A stretch of 64,000 bases of DNA. Origin: Neocallimastix lanati (nom. inval.). Its lineage: Eukaryota; Neocallimastigomycota; Neocallimastigomycetes; Neocallimastigales; Neocallimastigaceae. Positions 1 through 10,983 of this stretch are shown piece by piece. The stretch covers positions 1,058,501 to 1,122,500 of the forward strand of contig JACVTC010000025.1 in the NCBI GenBank assembly GCA_016946835.1. Reading direction: 5' to 3'. The notes beneath the pieces were generated by a model, which was not told the DNA's origin, did no database searches, and worked only from the letters and a program-made list of their open reading frames with translations. Each line of letters opens with the position of its first letter. Position 1 is the first letter of the stretch. The translations under genes were made by a program, and so were the position numbers.

Positions 1-356
1 GTAGTCTTTATATTGGTATTTCCTGAATTTCCTGAATTGCCTGTGTTACCAGAACTACCAGGAACACATTGGGAATACCAATCATTAAAATATTTACAAG
101 TATATCCTGATATACAACATTTATCACCTGTAAAATTGAGTCTGAAATATTGAAAAAAAAAAAAAATTATTAAATTTAATTAAATATTGAAGAATTATAT
201 TTACTTAATGATCAAATCATAGATTTAAATATATTTATTATATTTAATCATAAAAATATAATATATTTACCCTCCACATTGACTATACTCACCACCACAG
301 CCAGCTTGAGCTAACTTAATTAAACTTACTAATCCAATAATATTTAATATTCTCAT
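1..356 (-). CDS. CBM1-pectate lyase (PL3), copy A, 5' part only
   Basis: N-terminal part of a secreted pectate lyase; the catalytic domain lies beyond the left edge. Exon 1 runs from the ATG at 356 down to 271 and encodes a short hydrophobic signal peptide ending LAQA. An intron (270-142, GTAAAT...TTTCAG) interrupts the CBM1 at the GG of a Gly codon. Exon 2 continues with the rest of the CBM1 (Cys-rich, GYTC...YFNDWYSQC) and the start of a Gly/Asn/Ser/Thr linker. What is visible is nearly identical to the complete copy at 12371-13530, including intron position and phase, so the truncated part is expected to be a PL3 domain. Differences seen in the signal/CBM1 region are conservative (for example Ile for Val, Glu for Ala). 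Whether the downstream half is intact cannot be judged here. Confidence 0.88.
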
Positions 357-1960
357 TTTTTTTTATTATAATTAAATGAATACTTTTATATATTTATGTA
401 TATAATTTATGAATTTTAAATATTTAGTTTTTCAAAAAATTAAATGACTTTTAAATATTTGGTTTTTCTAAAAAATTAACAACGTAATTTTTTTTTTTTA
501 TTATTTTTTAGGAAATATTTTTCGGTTTTATACTTTTTTTTTTTTTTTTTACTATTTAAAAAATCATATAATTCAATATTAAAATGGAGAAAAAAAAAAG
601 CAATTAATTTATTTTATTAATTTAAAAATTTATATTTCTATATCAAACAATATGAAATAAAATTATAATACATAACAATATTTTTAAATTCACATTTTTA
701 ATTAATATCATAAAATATTATTATTAGTTGTATTACTTCATAATAATATTAATAAATTCACATTTTTAATTAATATCATAATGTATTATTATTAGTTTTA
801 TTACTGCATAACAAAAAATTGAAACAATGTTAAGAATTACTTAAAATAAAGTTTAATTGACAATAGAGGACAAAAACGATAAAGGAAAATAAAATTACGG
901 TTGGTACAAAATTTATCAAAAAAAAATGGAAATATATTATTATTCCTAACATTAAATATTAATAAAAGTGATACGAATTATAGAGAAACAATATGAATCA
1001 TTGGAATATTAAATTATTAATTTTTATATTAAAAAAATTTTTTAATAATAATTATAGTTAGAGATAATAATATTATTAATTATAAATAATAGCTTTAAAT
1101 AGTAAATAATAATAAATATTAGTAATAATAGTAAATAAATTATTAAAATATAAAAATAATTATTATAATCTTAAATAATTATTTTATTATTTTATAATAA
1201 TTAAAATTTATTTAAAAATAATATTTATTAACTACAGAGGACAAAAACGATGAAAGAAAATAAAATTACCGTTGATACAAAATTCATTATAAAAAGTTGA
1301 AAATATATTAATATTCTTAACATTAAATGTTAATAAAATAATAATTATTTTTTTATTATTATATAATAATTAAAATTTATTTAAAAATAATAATAAAATA
1401 GAAATTAAATGTTAAAAACTAAAAATATAAAATATAAACATACATTAATATATAATTATTGAAATTGAATATATTAATAACAAATCATGGAAAATAAATA
1501 ATTTTCAAAATACAAATTCATAAACTAATTTACATAAATTATAAGAGTATTTCAATATTTATGATTCATATTATTAAATTATAAATAATAAAAATAATAA
1601 TTAATAAAAATAATAATAATAAAATATTATTAAAAAAAAACAATAATAATAAAATTTCATAATTTTTATTTAAATCATTATTAATTAATAAATAAAGTTA
1701 TGATATGGGAAAATTTAATTATCACTTAAAATTATCAATTAAATCATTTACTTTAAATAGAATTTAATAATAATTATTTACTATTTATTATTAAAAATTA
1801 ATAGTGAAAAAAGTTTTATTTTATAACTAAGTTAATTCAAATAAATATAAATTGAGATTAATTATTAAATTACCATTATAATTTCATTATTGTTTGAATA
1901 TTTAACTACTTATCTATTCATTAATTTTTTAATTTATCAATAATAATAACAATAATAAAA
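357..1960. other. AT-rich upstream region of pectate lyase copy A
   Basis: No ORF is supported. The stretch is the 5' flank of the minus-strand lyase and aligns with 13531-15200 upstream of copy B. It contains two copies of a block of about 90 bp with the core GAGGACAAAAACGAT (866-880 and 1237-1251) followed by AAAATAAAATTAC and a TACAAAATT motif. The same block occurs twice upstream of copy B (13940 and 14756). It may be a duplicated regulatory block or a dispersed repeat. Confidence 0.6.
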
Positions 1961-2009
1961 ATAACATCAACAATAAATAATAATAGTAATAATAATAATA
2001 GTAATAATA

Positions 2010-2071
<62 letters not shown>

Positions 2072-2260
2072 TATAATAATAATAATTATAATAATAATAA
2101 TTATAATAATAATAATTATAATAATAATAATTATAATAATAATTATAATAATAATAATTATAATAATAATAATAATTATAATAATAATAATTATAATAAT
2201 AATAATTATAATAATAATAATTATAATAATAATAATTATAATAATAATAATAGCTATAAT
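1961..2260. repeat. TAA microsatellite grading into a 15-bp minisatellite
   Basis: Pure and interrupted (TAA)n up to about 2070, then a regular array of a roughly 15-bp unit (ATAATAATAATAATT type) to about 2250. The matching place in unit B (15220-15520) has only a short version plus a poly(A) insertion, so the array expanded after the duplication. Confidence 0.85.
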
Positions 2261-3269
2261 ATAAAATTATAATTATTTAGATAATAATGTTAATGTTTTA
2301 ATACTGAACACTATTTAATAATACAACAAATGCTTTTCAACCTTTTTTTTTTATTATAAATTATTTGATATATTTAGAAATTTAATAAATAAATTAAATA
2401 AAAAAAAATTGTTTGAAAGTTATATTGAAATTATCAATATAATACTTTAATTTATTTTCATTATTATTATATTTGAATACATATTTATTTTTATTTTTTT
2501 TTTAATTTTTATCTTTAATTTTTTATTTTTAATTATTATCATTTCTAAAACATTTTTATAATTATGGATATTTATTTATATATATGAAAAAATATATATA
2601 TAATTTATTAATGTATAGTTTTTTTGTTAATTAGAAATTATGAATAAATTAAAAGTAGTTTCAATTCTTTCATTATCTTATAAAATAAAAAATAATCATT
2701 ATAATTTTAAATTTTTATAATATTTTTTCTTTTACTCTGTTCTATTACAATTTTTTTTTTCAATATAAACAATAAAAAATTAAAAAAAAATAATATTATA
2801 TAAAATACTTTTATTAAATTTTATGTACTTTATTGGGGTATGATGACAACTAAGTATACTTTAGCAAGTATATTAAATTAAATTTCATGTAAATTGTTAT
2901 ATAACATAAAGCTGTATAATATTAATAAAAAAATGAATTTTTTATTTAATATTATTTTTGTTAAAAAAATAACAATTTCAACATTAATTTTTTAAGAGTC
3001 TCAATGACTTAACATTGAGAGTTCAAAAATTATCAATAAATATTTAAGTATTATAAATATATATTTAACTGTCAGAAAACTTATTATTAAATGTTTAATT
3101 AAAAATTAAACATTTGAAATTTAAAAATTAATTTTTTTTTTTTTTATATTATTTTTTTTTAACTTTTAATTTATTTATTATATGTAGAAATTTAATTAAA
3201 AGTATATAACTCAATAAATAATAATTTAGTAATTTTTATATCAATAGTCTAAGATAATTCAGAGATAAT
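2261..3269. other. AT-rich intergenic stretch, unit A
   Basis: No gene seen. It contains the short perfect hairpin CTCAATG...CATTGAG near 3000-3023. Part of 2270-2500 recurs with divergence at 3588-3830, indicating a local duplication that unit B lacks. Confidence 0.5.
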
Positions 3270-3420
3270 AAATTCTGTTAAAAGAGCAATGACAGAAGAA
3301 TATTTATCAAATATGGTCCATGGTACCACTGGCATGTACTAAAGTATGAATGTCACTGAAAAAGACATAGCAGGTGACAGAAAAACTAAACGGTTAATAA
3401 GCAGGAATTATTCCTAATAT
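3270..3420 (+). pseudogene. Short decayed coding remnant (unknown)
   Basis: A pocket of higher GC whose plus-strand translation reads like protein (VKRAMTEEYLSNMVHG, then a stop, then NVTEKDIAGDRKTKRL) with an internal TAA and no long ORF. No family recognised. It is not found in unit B and lies directly before the 37-bp palindrome. It may be a relic of an inserted element or of a captured gene. Confidence 0.25.
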
Positions 3421-3455
3421 GAACATATTTAATAAATTAAAAAATTAAAAATCTT

Positions 3456-3550
3456 TGAATAAGTAATTGCATTTCATATCATCAATTAATTATTTAAGAT
3501 TTTTAATTTTTATTAATTAATTGATGATATGAAATGCAATTACTTATTCA
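3456..3550. repeat. 37-bp perfect inverted repeat (hairpin)
   Basis: Arms 3456-3492 and 3514-3550 are exact reverse complements around a 21-nt loop. They are more complex than the surrounding AT simple sequence (the left arm contains AAGTAATTGCATTTCATATC). A transcript would form one long uninterrupted stem. Not present in unit B. Confidence 0.9.
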
Positions 3551-3587
3551 TTGCACTACTGTAAAAAAATCTAAATATAATTATTTA

Positions 3588-4048
3588 GATAATTATATTA
3601 TTGTTTTAATATTGAAAACTATTTAATAACGAAAATGTTTTTCAAATTTTATTTTATTATAATTTTTTATTTATAAATTATTTAATATACTAAGAAAATT
3701 TTTTTTAAATTAATATATTTTATTTATTAATTATATAAATTTAATATATTTAAATATTTAATAAATAAATTATATTTATTTAAAAAAAAATGTTTAAAAT
3801 ACTGGAATATTCAATATAATATATTAATATATTTTTAATATTATTAAATTTGAATATCTTTATTGTTTTCATTTTTTTAATTTTTATCTTTTATTTTTTA
3901 TTTTTGATGGTTTTTATTTTGAAAATATTTTTATTTATATTATATTTATTTATTTATATACAATAATATAATTTTTTATTTCAATATATATATTTTTTTA
4001 AATATTTTAAATATTATTTTTTATTATCTCTATTATTATTATTATCAA

Positions 4049-4085
<37 letters not shown>

Positions 4086-5303
4086 GTTATTATTATTATT
4101 AGTAGTATCTCTATTAATATTATTATCTCTATTATTATTATTATTTTGTATATTTTTATCATTTTAATTAAATATTTATTTATCATAATATGATATTAAT
4201 ATGACTTTAATTAAATATTTATATAGTTTTTACGTTTAAAATAAATATTTAATCTTTTATATTAAAAACTATTAAATTTTGTAATTAAAGATTTAATAAA
4301 AATATATGTTTTAACAAAAAAATATAAAAATTTATATATAATAAAATAATTCATTAATAAAATTTATTTATATAAAGAATAATTTTGAAAATAAAAATAT
4401 TTTTTATTTTAGTATTATATATATAAATTTTTTTTATATTTTTTAAAAATATTATTACTACTCAAAGAATAAATATTTAATAATAAAATGAATATTTATA
4501 GAACACATATAAAATATAAAATAAATAAAAAATTAAAAAAATAATGTAATTATATTTAATATTGATTTAAATTATTATTTAAATTATTTTATATATCTTA
4601 TTAAAAAAAAAAATTCTCCTATTGGAAATTTTAAAAATATATAGATTTTTAATATATATATATTTATTTATTTTTAAAAACAAATACAGTAGTTTAATTT
4701 CACAAATCATCTATTATCATTTATTAATTTATAATTTTAATCTTTCATTTCATATTGAATTGTTGATATTTATAAATAAAATTAAATTTTGATCTTTCAT
4801 TTTTAATTTTATTTATAACTATCAACAATTCAATGTAGACTTGGAATTCCACTGTAATATAAATATTAATATGAATATAATTATTTTAAATTTTTTTATA
4901 CTAATTTTATGATAGTTGATAGTTATAAATAATTATTTTAAATTGTATTGATAACAGTATAATATATTAATTAATATTATAATGTTATTCTAAAGTTGTA
5001 GTTAAATTCTAACTTTTAAGAAAGAACTATTTTACAACTTATATTAAAATTAATTACTACAATAAATAATTAATATAGAAAGTAAATATAAAATAAATTT
5101 TTACACAATTAATTTATCTTATATTTTTGTATTTAAACACTTTATTAATTTTTAAGTTTTCATATATTAACCACTGTTAATATATGTTATTAAAAACACA
5201 TTTTTATTACAATATTTTCCGTCTTTTACAAAAAAGAGACCCCTTTCAAATAATAAGTATAAATGTAAAATTTATATTTTGTTTGATCACGTGTATATTC
5301 TAT
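3588..5303. other. AT-rich intergenic stretch with ATT arrays and a conserved hairpin
   Basis: No gene seen. It holds an (ATT)n array near 4030-4145. An inverted repeat at 4754-4784/4804-4834 (31 nt, one mismatch) is also present in unit B at 19073-19103/19123-19153. Motif GATAGTTGATAGTTATAAA occurs near 4911. Homologous to 15600-15890 and 17813-19300 of unit B. Confidence 0.55.
4754..4834. repeat. Conserved hairpin upstream of the unknown-protein gene, unit A
   Basis: Arms 4754-4784 and 4804-4834 are reverse complements with one mismatch and share the motif TTGTTGATA...TATCAACAA. The same hairpin, with small changes in the arms, lies at 19073-19153 in unit B, so it predates the duplication. 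Confidence 0.75.
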
Positions 5304-5685
5304 TGATATACGGGACTTTTATGTGCAATAATTTATAAGCAGTGGGTTTTAAATAATGGTAATTTAGTATATTTTATTAATAATATTATAATATTCGAAC
5401 AATTAAAATAATAATTCTAATTCCTAAAAATTTACAAGAGAGTTCTCTATTTCTAATATAAATAATTTAATTTATAAGAAATAGGTAATATATTAAATAC
5501 ATATTCTAATATATAGAACTATATAAATTTTATATGAATTAAAGTATTATAATTATTATAATTATAATAATATATATTGAAATAAAATAAAATAAAATAA
5601 TTATTATCAAAAAGATATAAATTTAATATTTAATAATTATTATTAAATATACAAATATGTTACTACACATATTTGTTTTATATCA
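5304..5685 (-). repeat. 3' LTR of the small element
   Basis: 382-bp terminal repeat with TG...CA ends. It differs from the partner at 7814-8200 by two visible substitutions (for example GGTAAT versus GGTAGT) and lacks 5 nt (ATTTT) near 5540. Confidence 0.9.
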
Positions 5686-5700
5686 GAAATGCCCTTGCTA
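5686..5700 (-). other. Polypurine-like tract of the small element
   Basis: On the minus strand AGCAAGGGCATTTC directly precedes the LTR. The large Gypsy element has AGCGGGGGCATCT in the same place. This fits the RNase H-resistant primer for plus-strand DNA synthesis. Confidence 0.6.
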
Positions 5701-5773
5701 AAAATTAAACTATATATTTTTTTTATAAAAGAAAATATAAGGTTTAATTAATATAAATAATAATTTTAAAATT

Positions 5774-7180
5774 TTATTTTCTTTTATATTTATAATTCCT
5801 ATTTGTCCGTTTGGTATCTACGCGATTGTTGCTATAATTAATAATCTCCTTCAACGCGATTTCAGGTTTGGGCATCATAATTTTATAAATATTTATTTTA
5901 TTTTTATCATTATTTTGAATATAAATATATGGAATTTTAATTATTTTTTTAATTTTATTAATTTTTATTTTCTTATCACTATCTATATTTATAATATTAC
6001 TAAAATCAACCGGTGAATTATTATTATTAATTTTTCTTTCTTTTATATTAGTAATATTATTAACTGAATAATTTTTTTTTATAAATTGTTCATTTTTATT
6101 AGCATTTGAAGTAATTTGAATATTATCTACTTTTGAATTGTTACTATTAATAATATTTATTTCCTTAAACAAACCAGGAGTTATAGATTTATTAATTCTA
6201 TTGAAAATGCTATCAACTTTAACAGATTCATTGATATTTATTTCTTCTTTTACAATTATATGACTATTTATTTTGTTTCTTATATTTTCAGAATTATTAA
6301 TAATATTTTTATTTTTACTATTTGAATTAATATTTTCCTTATTATTTATTATTACAATACTATTAATCTCAATACTATTATTTTGATTTTTCTTAATATT
6401 GGCACTACCTTTAATATTATTTTTATTTTTTTCTTTAGTAATTATAATATTATTGTTTGTTTTACATTTGCTATTACTATTATTTACTAATTTATTATTT
6501 TCTCTGAAATTATCCAATTTTAACGCGTATAATTTATTTAGTTTCGTGTTTATTATGTCATCAACCTCGTCATTTTTAGTATTATTAATTTTATTACTAT
6601 TATTGTTATTATTATTATAAATGTTATTATTATTATAAATGTTATTATTATTATTATTATTATTTTCTTCATTTTTATTGATTCTTTTATTTAAAACAGA
6701 TAATTTTTCAAGTTCAGCTACCACTCTAAATTCAGAAGTTCCTTGTTTCAAAAGAATTAAATTGTCGCTTGGGTCAATAATAATTCCTAATTCTCTTTGT
6801 GTTTTAAAATTCAAACTAATATCATAAAATGGATTTTCTTTCTCAACTAATCTGAATATTACATTTTTTTGAACACCACCAATAGTTAAATTTAAAATTG
6901 TAAGTTTAGTTATTCCAGTAATACTTGAGTCATCAATACAATGATTAAGAATATATTTTTCCAGAAAACTACGATTTACCAAATTATTTTCACCGTATCC
7001 TTTTAAAATACACCTAGCTTCCTTATTATCAACAAGAGCTAATATTCCCATTGATTCACCATCTACAAACTCATCTAATTCATCCACGTCATCACTAACT
7101 CCAGTTCCAAATCTACCTTTTTGAATTAGCAATTTTAACAATTGTAATTTTTCTGTTAGGTTATCTTGATTAATATCCAT
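5774..7180 (-). CDS. Retroelement ORF with inactive aspartic-protease-like domain, 468 aa
   Basis: Sole ORF of the small LTR element. Residues about 50-150 follow the protease region of the Gypsy Pol at 26.7-30.7 kb. 'ILALVDNKEARCILKGYGENN' occupies the place of 'VDVIVDGVRGKALIDSCSNL', and 'EKENPFYDISLNFKTQ' matches 'DKEDPFYDILINLKTQ'. The catalytic Asp-Ser/Thr-Gly triad is absent: the position of D-S-C in the large element reads K-G-Y. From about residue 165 the protein is a long low-complexity Asn/Lys/Ile-rich tail with runs of Asn, ending in a basic stretch (TKRTNRNYKYKRK). There is no zinc knuckle, RT, RNase H or integrase. The ORF is uninterrupted although the sequence is extremely AT-rich. 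The domain may serve as a structural or nucleic-acid-binding part; that is a guess. Start chosen as the first ATG, about 0.6 kb from the 5' LTR. Confidence 0.75.
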   Translation of the reverse strand: MDINQDNLTEKLQLLKLLIQKGRFGTGVSDDVDELDEFVDGESMGILALVDNKEARCILKGYGENNLVNRSFLEKYILNHCIDDSSITGITKLTILNLTIGGVQKNVIFRLVEKENPFYDISLNFKTQRELGIIIDPSDNLILLKQGTSEFRVVAELEKLSVLNKRINKNEENNNNNNNNIYNNNNIYNNNNNNSNKINNTKNDEVDDIINTKLNKLYALKLDNFRENNKLVNNSNSKCKTNNNIIITKEKNKNNIKGSANIKKNQNNSIEINSIVIINNKENINSNSKNKNIINNSENIRNKINSHIIVKEEININESVKVDSIFNRINKSITPGLFKEINIINSNNSKVDNIQITSNANKNEQFIKKNYSVNNITNIKERKINNNNSPVDFSNIINIDSDKKIKINKIKKIIKIPYIYIQNNDKNKINIYKIMMPKPEIALKEIINYSNNRVDTKRTNRNYKYKRK

Positions 7181-7790
7181 TTTATTTCTATATCTATTTT
7201 TAAAATGTACTACTATTTAATATTATTAAATATACTACTATTAAAATAAATAATATTTTTATCTTATTATACTTATATCTATTGTAATTTTATTCCAAAA
7301 TGTTAACACTTTTAAACTACACTATTTATATCTTCCTACTCTTATTTTAATTAAAATAATATTCCTATTATAGATTTTATTTAAATTATTCACTTAAATG
7401 CTAATTAAAATAACGATATTTTTACTATTTCACTATCTCTAATTAATATTATTATCCTACTTAAACTATCTTACTTTTAACACTAACACTATATTAATAA
7501 ATTATTAATATATATATATATTTATTAGATTTTCCAATATTTATTTATTTTAAAACAATTTAATTAAATTGTACTAAAATGAATGAAATAACATATATTG
7601 TATAACTTTCTCTTCACCAAAGACAATATAACTATAAATAACCAATAAAAAAAATTAAAAATTTATATCCTAAACAGTATATTTTAATTAATCCTAACTG
7701 AAGAGAATTTATGTAAATATATACGGATATATAATTAATTAACAAAATTACTAAACACCACTACTTATAAATTACTTTTTACACAGCACA

Positions 7791-7808
7791 TCCCCGATAT
7801 CTCCACCA
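7791..7808 (-). other. Primer-binding site of the small element
   Basis: On the minus strand TGGTGGAGATATCGGGGA starts 5 nt after the 5' LTR. TGG is complementary to the CCA end of a tRNA. The same 18 nt occur at 25287-25304 in the large Gypsy element. The primer tRNA was not identified; its acceptor 3' strand would read TATCTCC-A-CCA. Confidence 0.8.
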
Positions 7809-7813
7809 ATTTT

Positions 7814-8200
7814 TGATATACGGGACTTTTATGTGCAATAATTTATAAGCAGTGGGTTTTAAATAATGGTAGTTTAGTATATTTTATTAATAATATTATA
7901 ATATTCGTACAATTAAAATAATAATTCTAATTCCTAAAAATTTACAAGAGAGTTCTCTATTTCTAATATAAATAATTTAATTTATAAGAAATAGGTAATA
8001 TATTAAATACATATTCTAATATATAGAACTATATAAATTTTATATGAATTATTTTAAAGTATTATAATTATTATAATTATAATAATATATATTGAAATAA
8101 AATAAAATAAAATAATTATTATCAAAAAGATATAAATTTAATATTTAATAATTATTATTAAATATACAAATATGTTACTACACATATTTGTTTTATATCA
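7814..8200 (-). repeat. 5' LTR of the small element
   Basis: 387-bp terminal repeat, TG...CA ends, expected to carry the element promoter. Followed on the plus strand by CTAT, the putative target-site duplication. Confidence 0.9.
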
Positions 8201-8204
8201 CTAT

Positions 8205-8492
8205 TAATTTTAAATTATAAAATTATTAAATTATAAAAATTCTTTATCATGTATTATAATTTTACTATAGTTGGCAGTTATAAATAATTATTTTAAATTG
8301 TATTATAATAATTTTATGATAGTTGGTAGTTATAAAATAGAAATAATAAAAGTATATATATATATGTATAAAAAAGTATATAAATAGCTCTGTTTCCTTT
8401 TATCAGTAATTTTATTTCAAAAAAAAAAAAATAAAAAATAAGAATAAAAGTAATAAAAAGGAATTTTAAAGAATTTTGAAAAATAGTAAAAA
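8205..8492 (+). promoter_or_regulatory. Promoter region of the broken unknown-protein gene copy A
   Basis: Contains copies of the motif ATAGTTGGYAGTTATAAA (about 8271 and 8320) and a TATA element TATATAAAT at 8377-8385, about 110 bp before the ATG. An A-rich leader ends GTAAAAAATGAG. The same arrangement precedes the intact copy at 19610. Confidence 0.55.
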
Positions 8493-10268
8493 ATGAGAGT
8501 ATATAAAATATTAAATTATTTATCTACATTTTTAGATAAATATGACAGCACAAATTATGAATTTGCAAATTTTGAAACTAATTGCGAAATCAAAAATTTT
8601 ATAAAACTTAGTAATAAATATGATCATTCAAAATTTATAGAAGATATACCAAATGTAGTTAAAGCTTGTGGTAAATTCAATTATGAAAACAAAATAAATT
8701 TAGATACTTATATAAAAAAATTAGTTTATAAAGATGATGATATTAACATAGAAAATGATAAAGATACTGGTGCTGTAAATATTGTGAAAGAGAAAATAAA
8801 TGAAAGAAGAAAAATGAAATTGGAAAAATCTACAAAAGTAGCTATTAAAATGAAGAATGAAAATAAAATGAAGAATGAAAAAGAAAGAAAAAAGATGACT
8901 ATTGGAAAACCAGTTCATTTAAATTTAAAATTTAATGATATTAAAAATATGAATGGAAAAGTCTATCAATTGGGTTTACGTATTGGAAATAAAAATACTA
9001 CAACTATGAAGAAATTAAAGCAAGCATTCAAAAATTTAAAATTTGAAGAAAACATTAAAACCAAAAATAATGAATATATCAATCAATATGTAAATTTAAA
9101 GTTAGTTGCCGAATTTGACAAAAGAAATGAAATGGATTCAAATATAAAAATTGAACTTCAAACAAATACTACAGCTATACAAAATGGATTTTGGTTTTAT
9201 TTTTTAATCATTGTTAAAGAAAATCAAGACATGTTAATAAGTGAACCATTTACTCTTTTAAATTATAAACAATTAACGAAAAGGAAAGAAAAATCATTTC
9301 TTAAAAAGCAAGAAGAATATATGTTAAATAATGAAGAAAGTATTTTTCCTTATTATTTTGAATCTATGTTTTATTATAATACAGAAGATAATCAATATAA
9401 ACTTAAAGACACTTACACATTTGGAATAAAATTTTTCCAAGAAAGAAAAAATGAAAATAAATGCAAAGAAAATGATATTTGCAATTCCATAATTGTCAAA
9501 AAAGTTGAAAATGAGGAATTAATAAAAAAAATGAAGAATTGATTAAAGATTTAAAACAATTATATCCTATTTTGTCTGATATCTCAATTGAAGAAAGTAA
9601 TATCGATATAAATCAAAGATCGGTATCTACTTCTGACTATCCTGTAATGAATAATTGTGAATGTCTTTCTCCATTCTCAAATTCTCCAATCTCAAATAAT
9701 TCTGAAGAACTCTTATCAGGTAATTCAAATGAATTATTTAATTATAATCCAAATGAAATCAGAAATAATGAATATCCATCACCTTCAAGTAGTATTTCAG
9801 ATGTTATGTTATTCCGAATAATGACAATCAATCACCATTACAATCATCATTACAATACCAATCATCATATTTATTTCCATATAATAATAATTTTGACAGT
9901 TCATATACAATTAATATATTACTTTTTTAATATATGAACAAAAATTAATAATAAATGAATTAAAAGAATTAGATATGGAACTTAATAATCTAGGTTTTAT
10001 GAATAATAATGATATGGATTATATATATAATATAATGTTAAATCAACAAGAATCAATATTACAAAAGTTCGTAGAAGGAAAAATTGAAAAAGAATATCTT
10101 GAAGAAATCATTTATAATTTTAAAATTAAAGATTTTGAGCTTCAAACGGATGAAGTATTTAATTCTAATTTAAAGTCAGAAATGAATAATAATCAATTTA
10201 TTCCAATTAATCTAGAAGAAAATACAATGAATTCAAGAAATGATATTTTAAATGGAATAGTCGTTTAA
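8493..10268 (+). pseudogene. Unknown-protein gene copy A, frameshifted
   Basis: Paralogue of the intact 589-aa gene at 19610-21379 with very high identity, but broken. The first frame (8493-9542) ends after a 1-nt loss in the A-rich tract at about 9525-9535 (TAAAAAAAATGAAG versus TAAAAGAAAGTGAAG). The second frame covers 9539 to about 9810, where extra bases (GATGTTATGTTATTCCG versus GATGTTATTACG) shift it again. A further 1-nt loss lies near 9925 (ACTTTTTTAA versus ACTTTCTTTAA). The C-terminal part resumes in a third frame (9975-10268). The promoter region and 3' flank are kept. A functional 349-aa truncated product cannot be excluded, but three independent frame changes argue for a pseudogene. 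Confidence 0.85.
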
Positions 10269-10983
10269 GATATAATCTATTTTTAATAGTTTTTGATTTT
10301 ATAAAACTTAAAAATAGAAATGAAATATATTTATTTTATATCTATGAATGATATTGAATATTTTTATTGAAAATAACAATTATTGATTGAAACTGATGAA
10401 ATATTAGACTTACATTATTTGATTAAATTAAATAAAATATAAAAGGAATATTTTATTAAGTTTTAAATTTTTAATTAAATTTTAATTAATAATATTGTGA
10501 AGTATTAATATTTAATAAATAAATATATATAAATATACTTATAAATTTTATAAAGTTTATTGTATAAAATATTAATAATATTTTATTATGTTTTAAATTT
10601 TTAATTAAATTTTAATTAATAATATTATAAAGTTTTATTATTTAATAAATAAATATGTATAAATACTTTTTATAATATAAAATGTTTAAAAAAATAAAAC
10701 ATAGGAATAAAATTTTATATTTTATTAATTTTTTTTATTATTAAAAAGAATTAAATTATATAAAAAAATTAATAAAATATAAAATTTAAGAAAAAAAAAA
10801 AAAGATAAAAAAAAATTATAAAATTTAAGAAAAAAAAAAAAGATAAAAAAAATAAACAAAACAAAAAAAAACACAAAATAAAATAAAATAAAATAATAAT
10901 ATAAAATATTTTAGTTTCATTTAATTAATATCTGTAAGACTTCACAAGGGCATTATTATACTGAAGTATAATAATTATTTTTG
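10269..10983. other. AT-rich intergenic region, end of unit A
   Basis: Homology with the 3' flank of the intact gene (21380-21630) continues to about 10500, marking the right limit of the duplicated unit. Within it, an AATTTTTAATTAAATTTTAATTAATAATAT block is repeated at 10465 and 10595. A-rich tracts lie at 10790-10890, and a hairpin ATTATTATACTGAAGTATAATAAT near 10950. No gene. Confidence 0.5.

Larger units (their letters stand above)
5304..8200 (-). mobile_element. Non-autonomous LTR retrotransposon, 2.9 kb
   Basis: Two direct repeats of 382 and 387 bp (5304-5685 and 7814-8200) bound an internal region with a single minus-strand ORF. Each LTR begins TGATATA and ends TATATCA. The flanks carry CTAT on both sides (5300-5303 and 8201-8204), a likely target-site duplication. 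In element orientation (minus), the 5' LTR is 7814-8200. It is followed after 5 nt by a primer-binding site identical to that of the Gypsy element at 24.5-31.5 kb. The 3' LTR is preceded by AGCAAGGGCAT, resembling that element's AGCGGGGGCAT. No reverse transcriptase or integrase is encoded. By eye the LTRs differ by 2 substitutions and one 5-nt indel, so the insertion is young. No counterpart is present in unit B. Confidence 0.9.
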
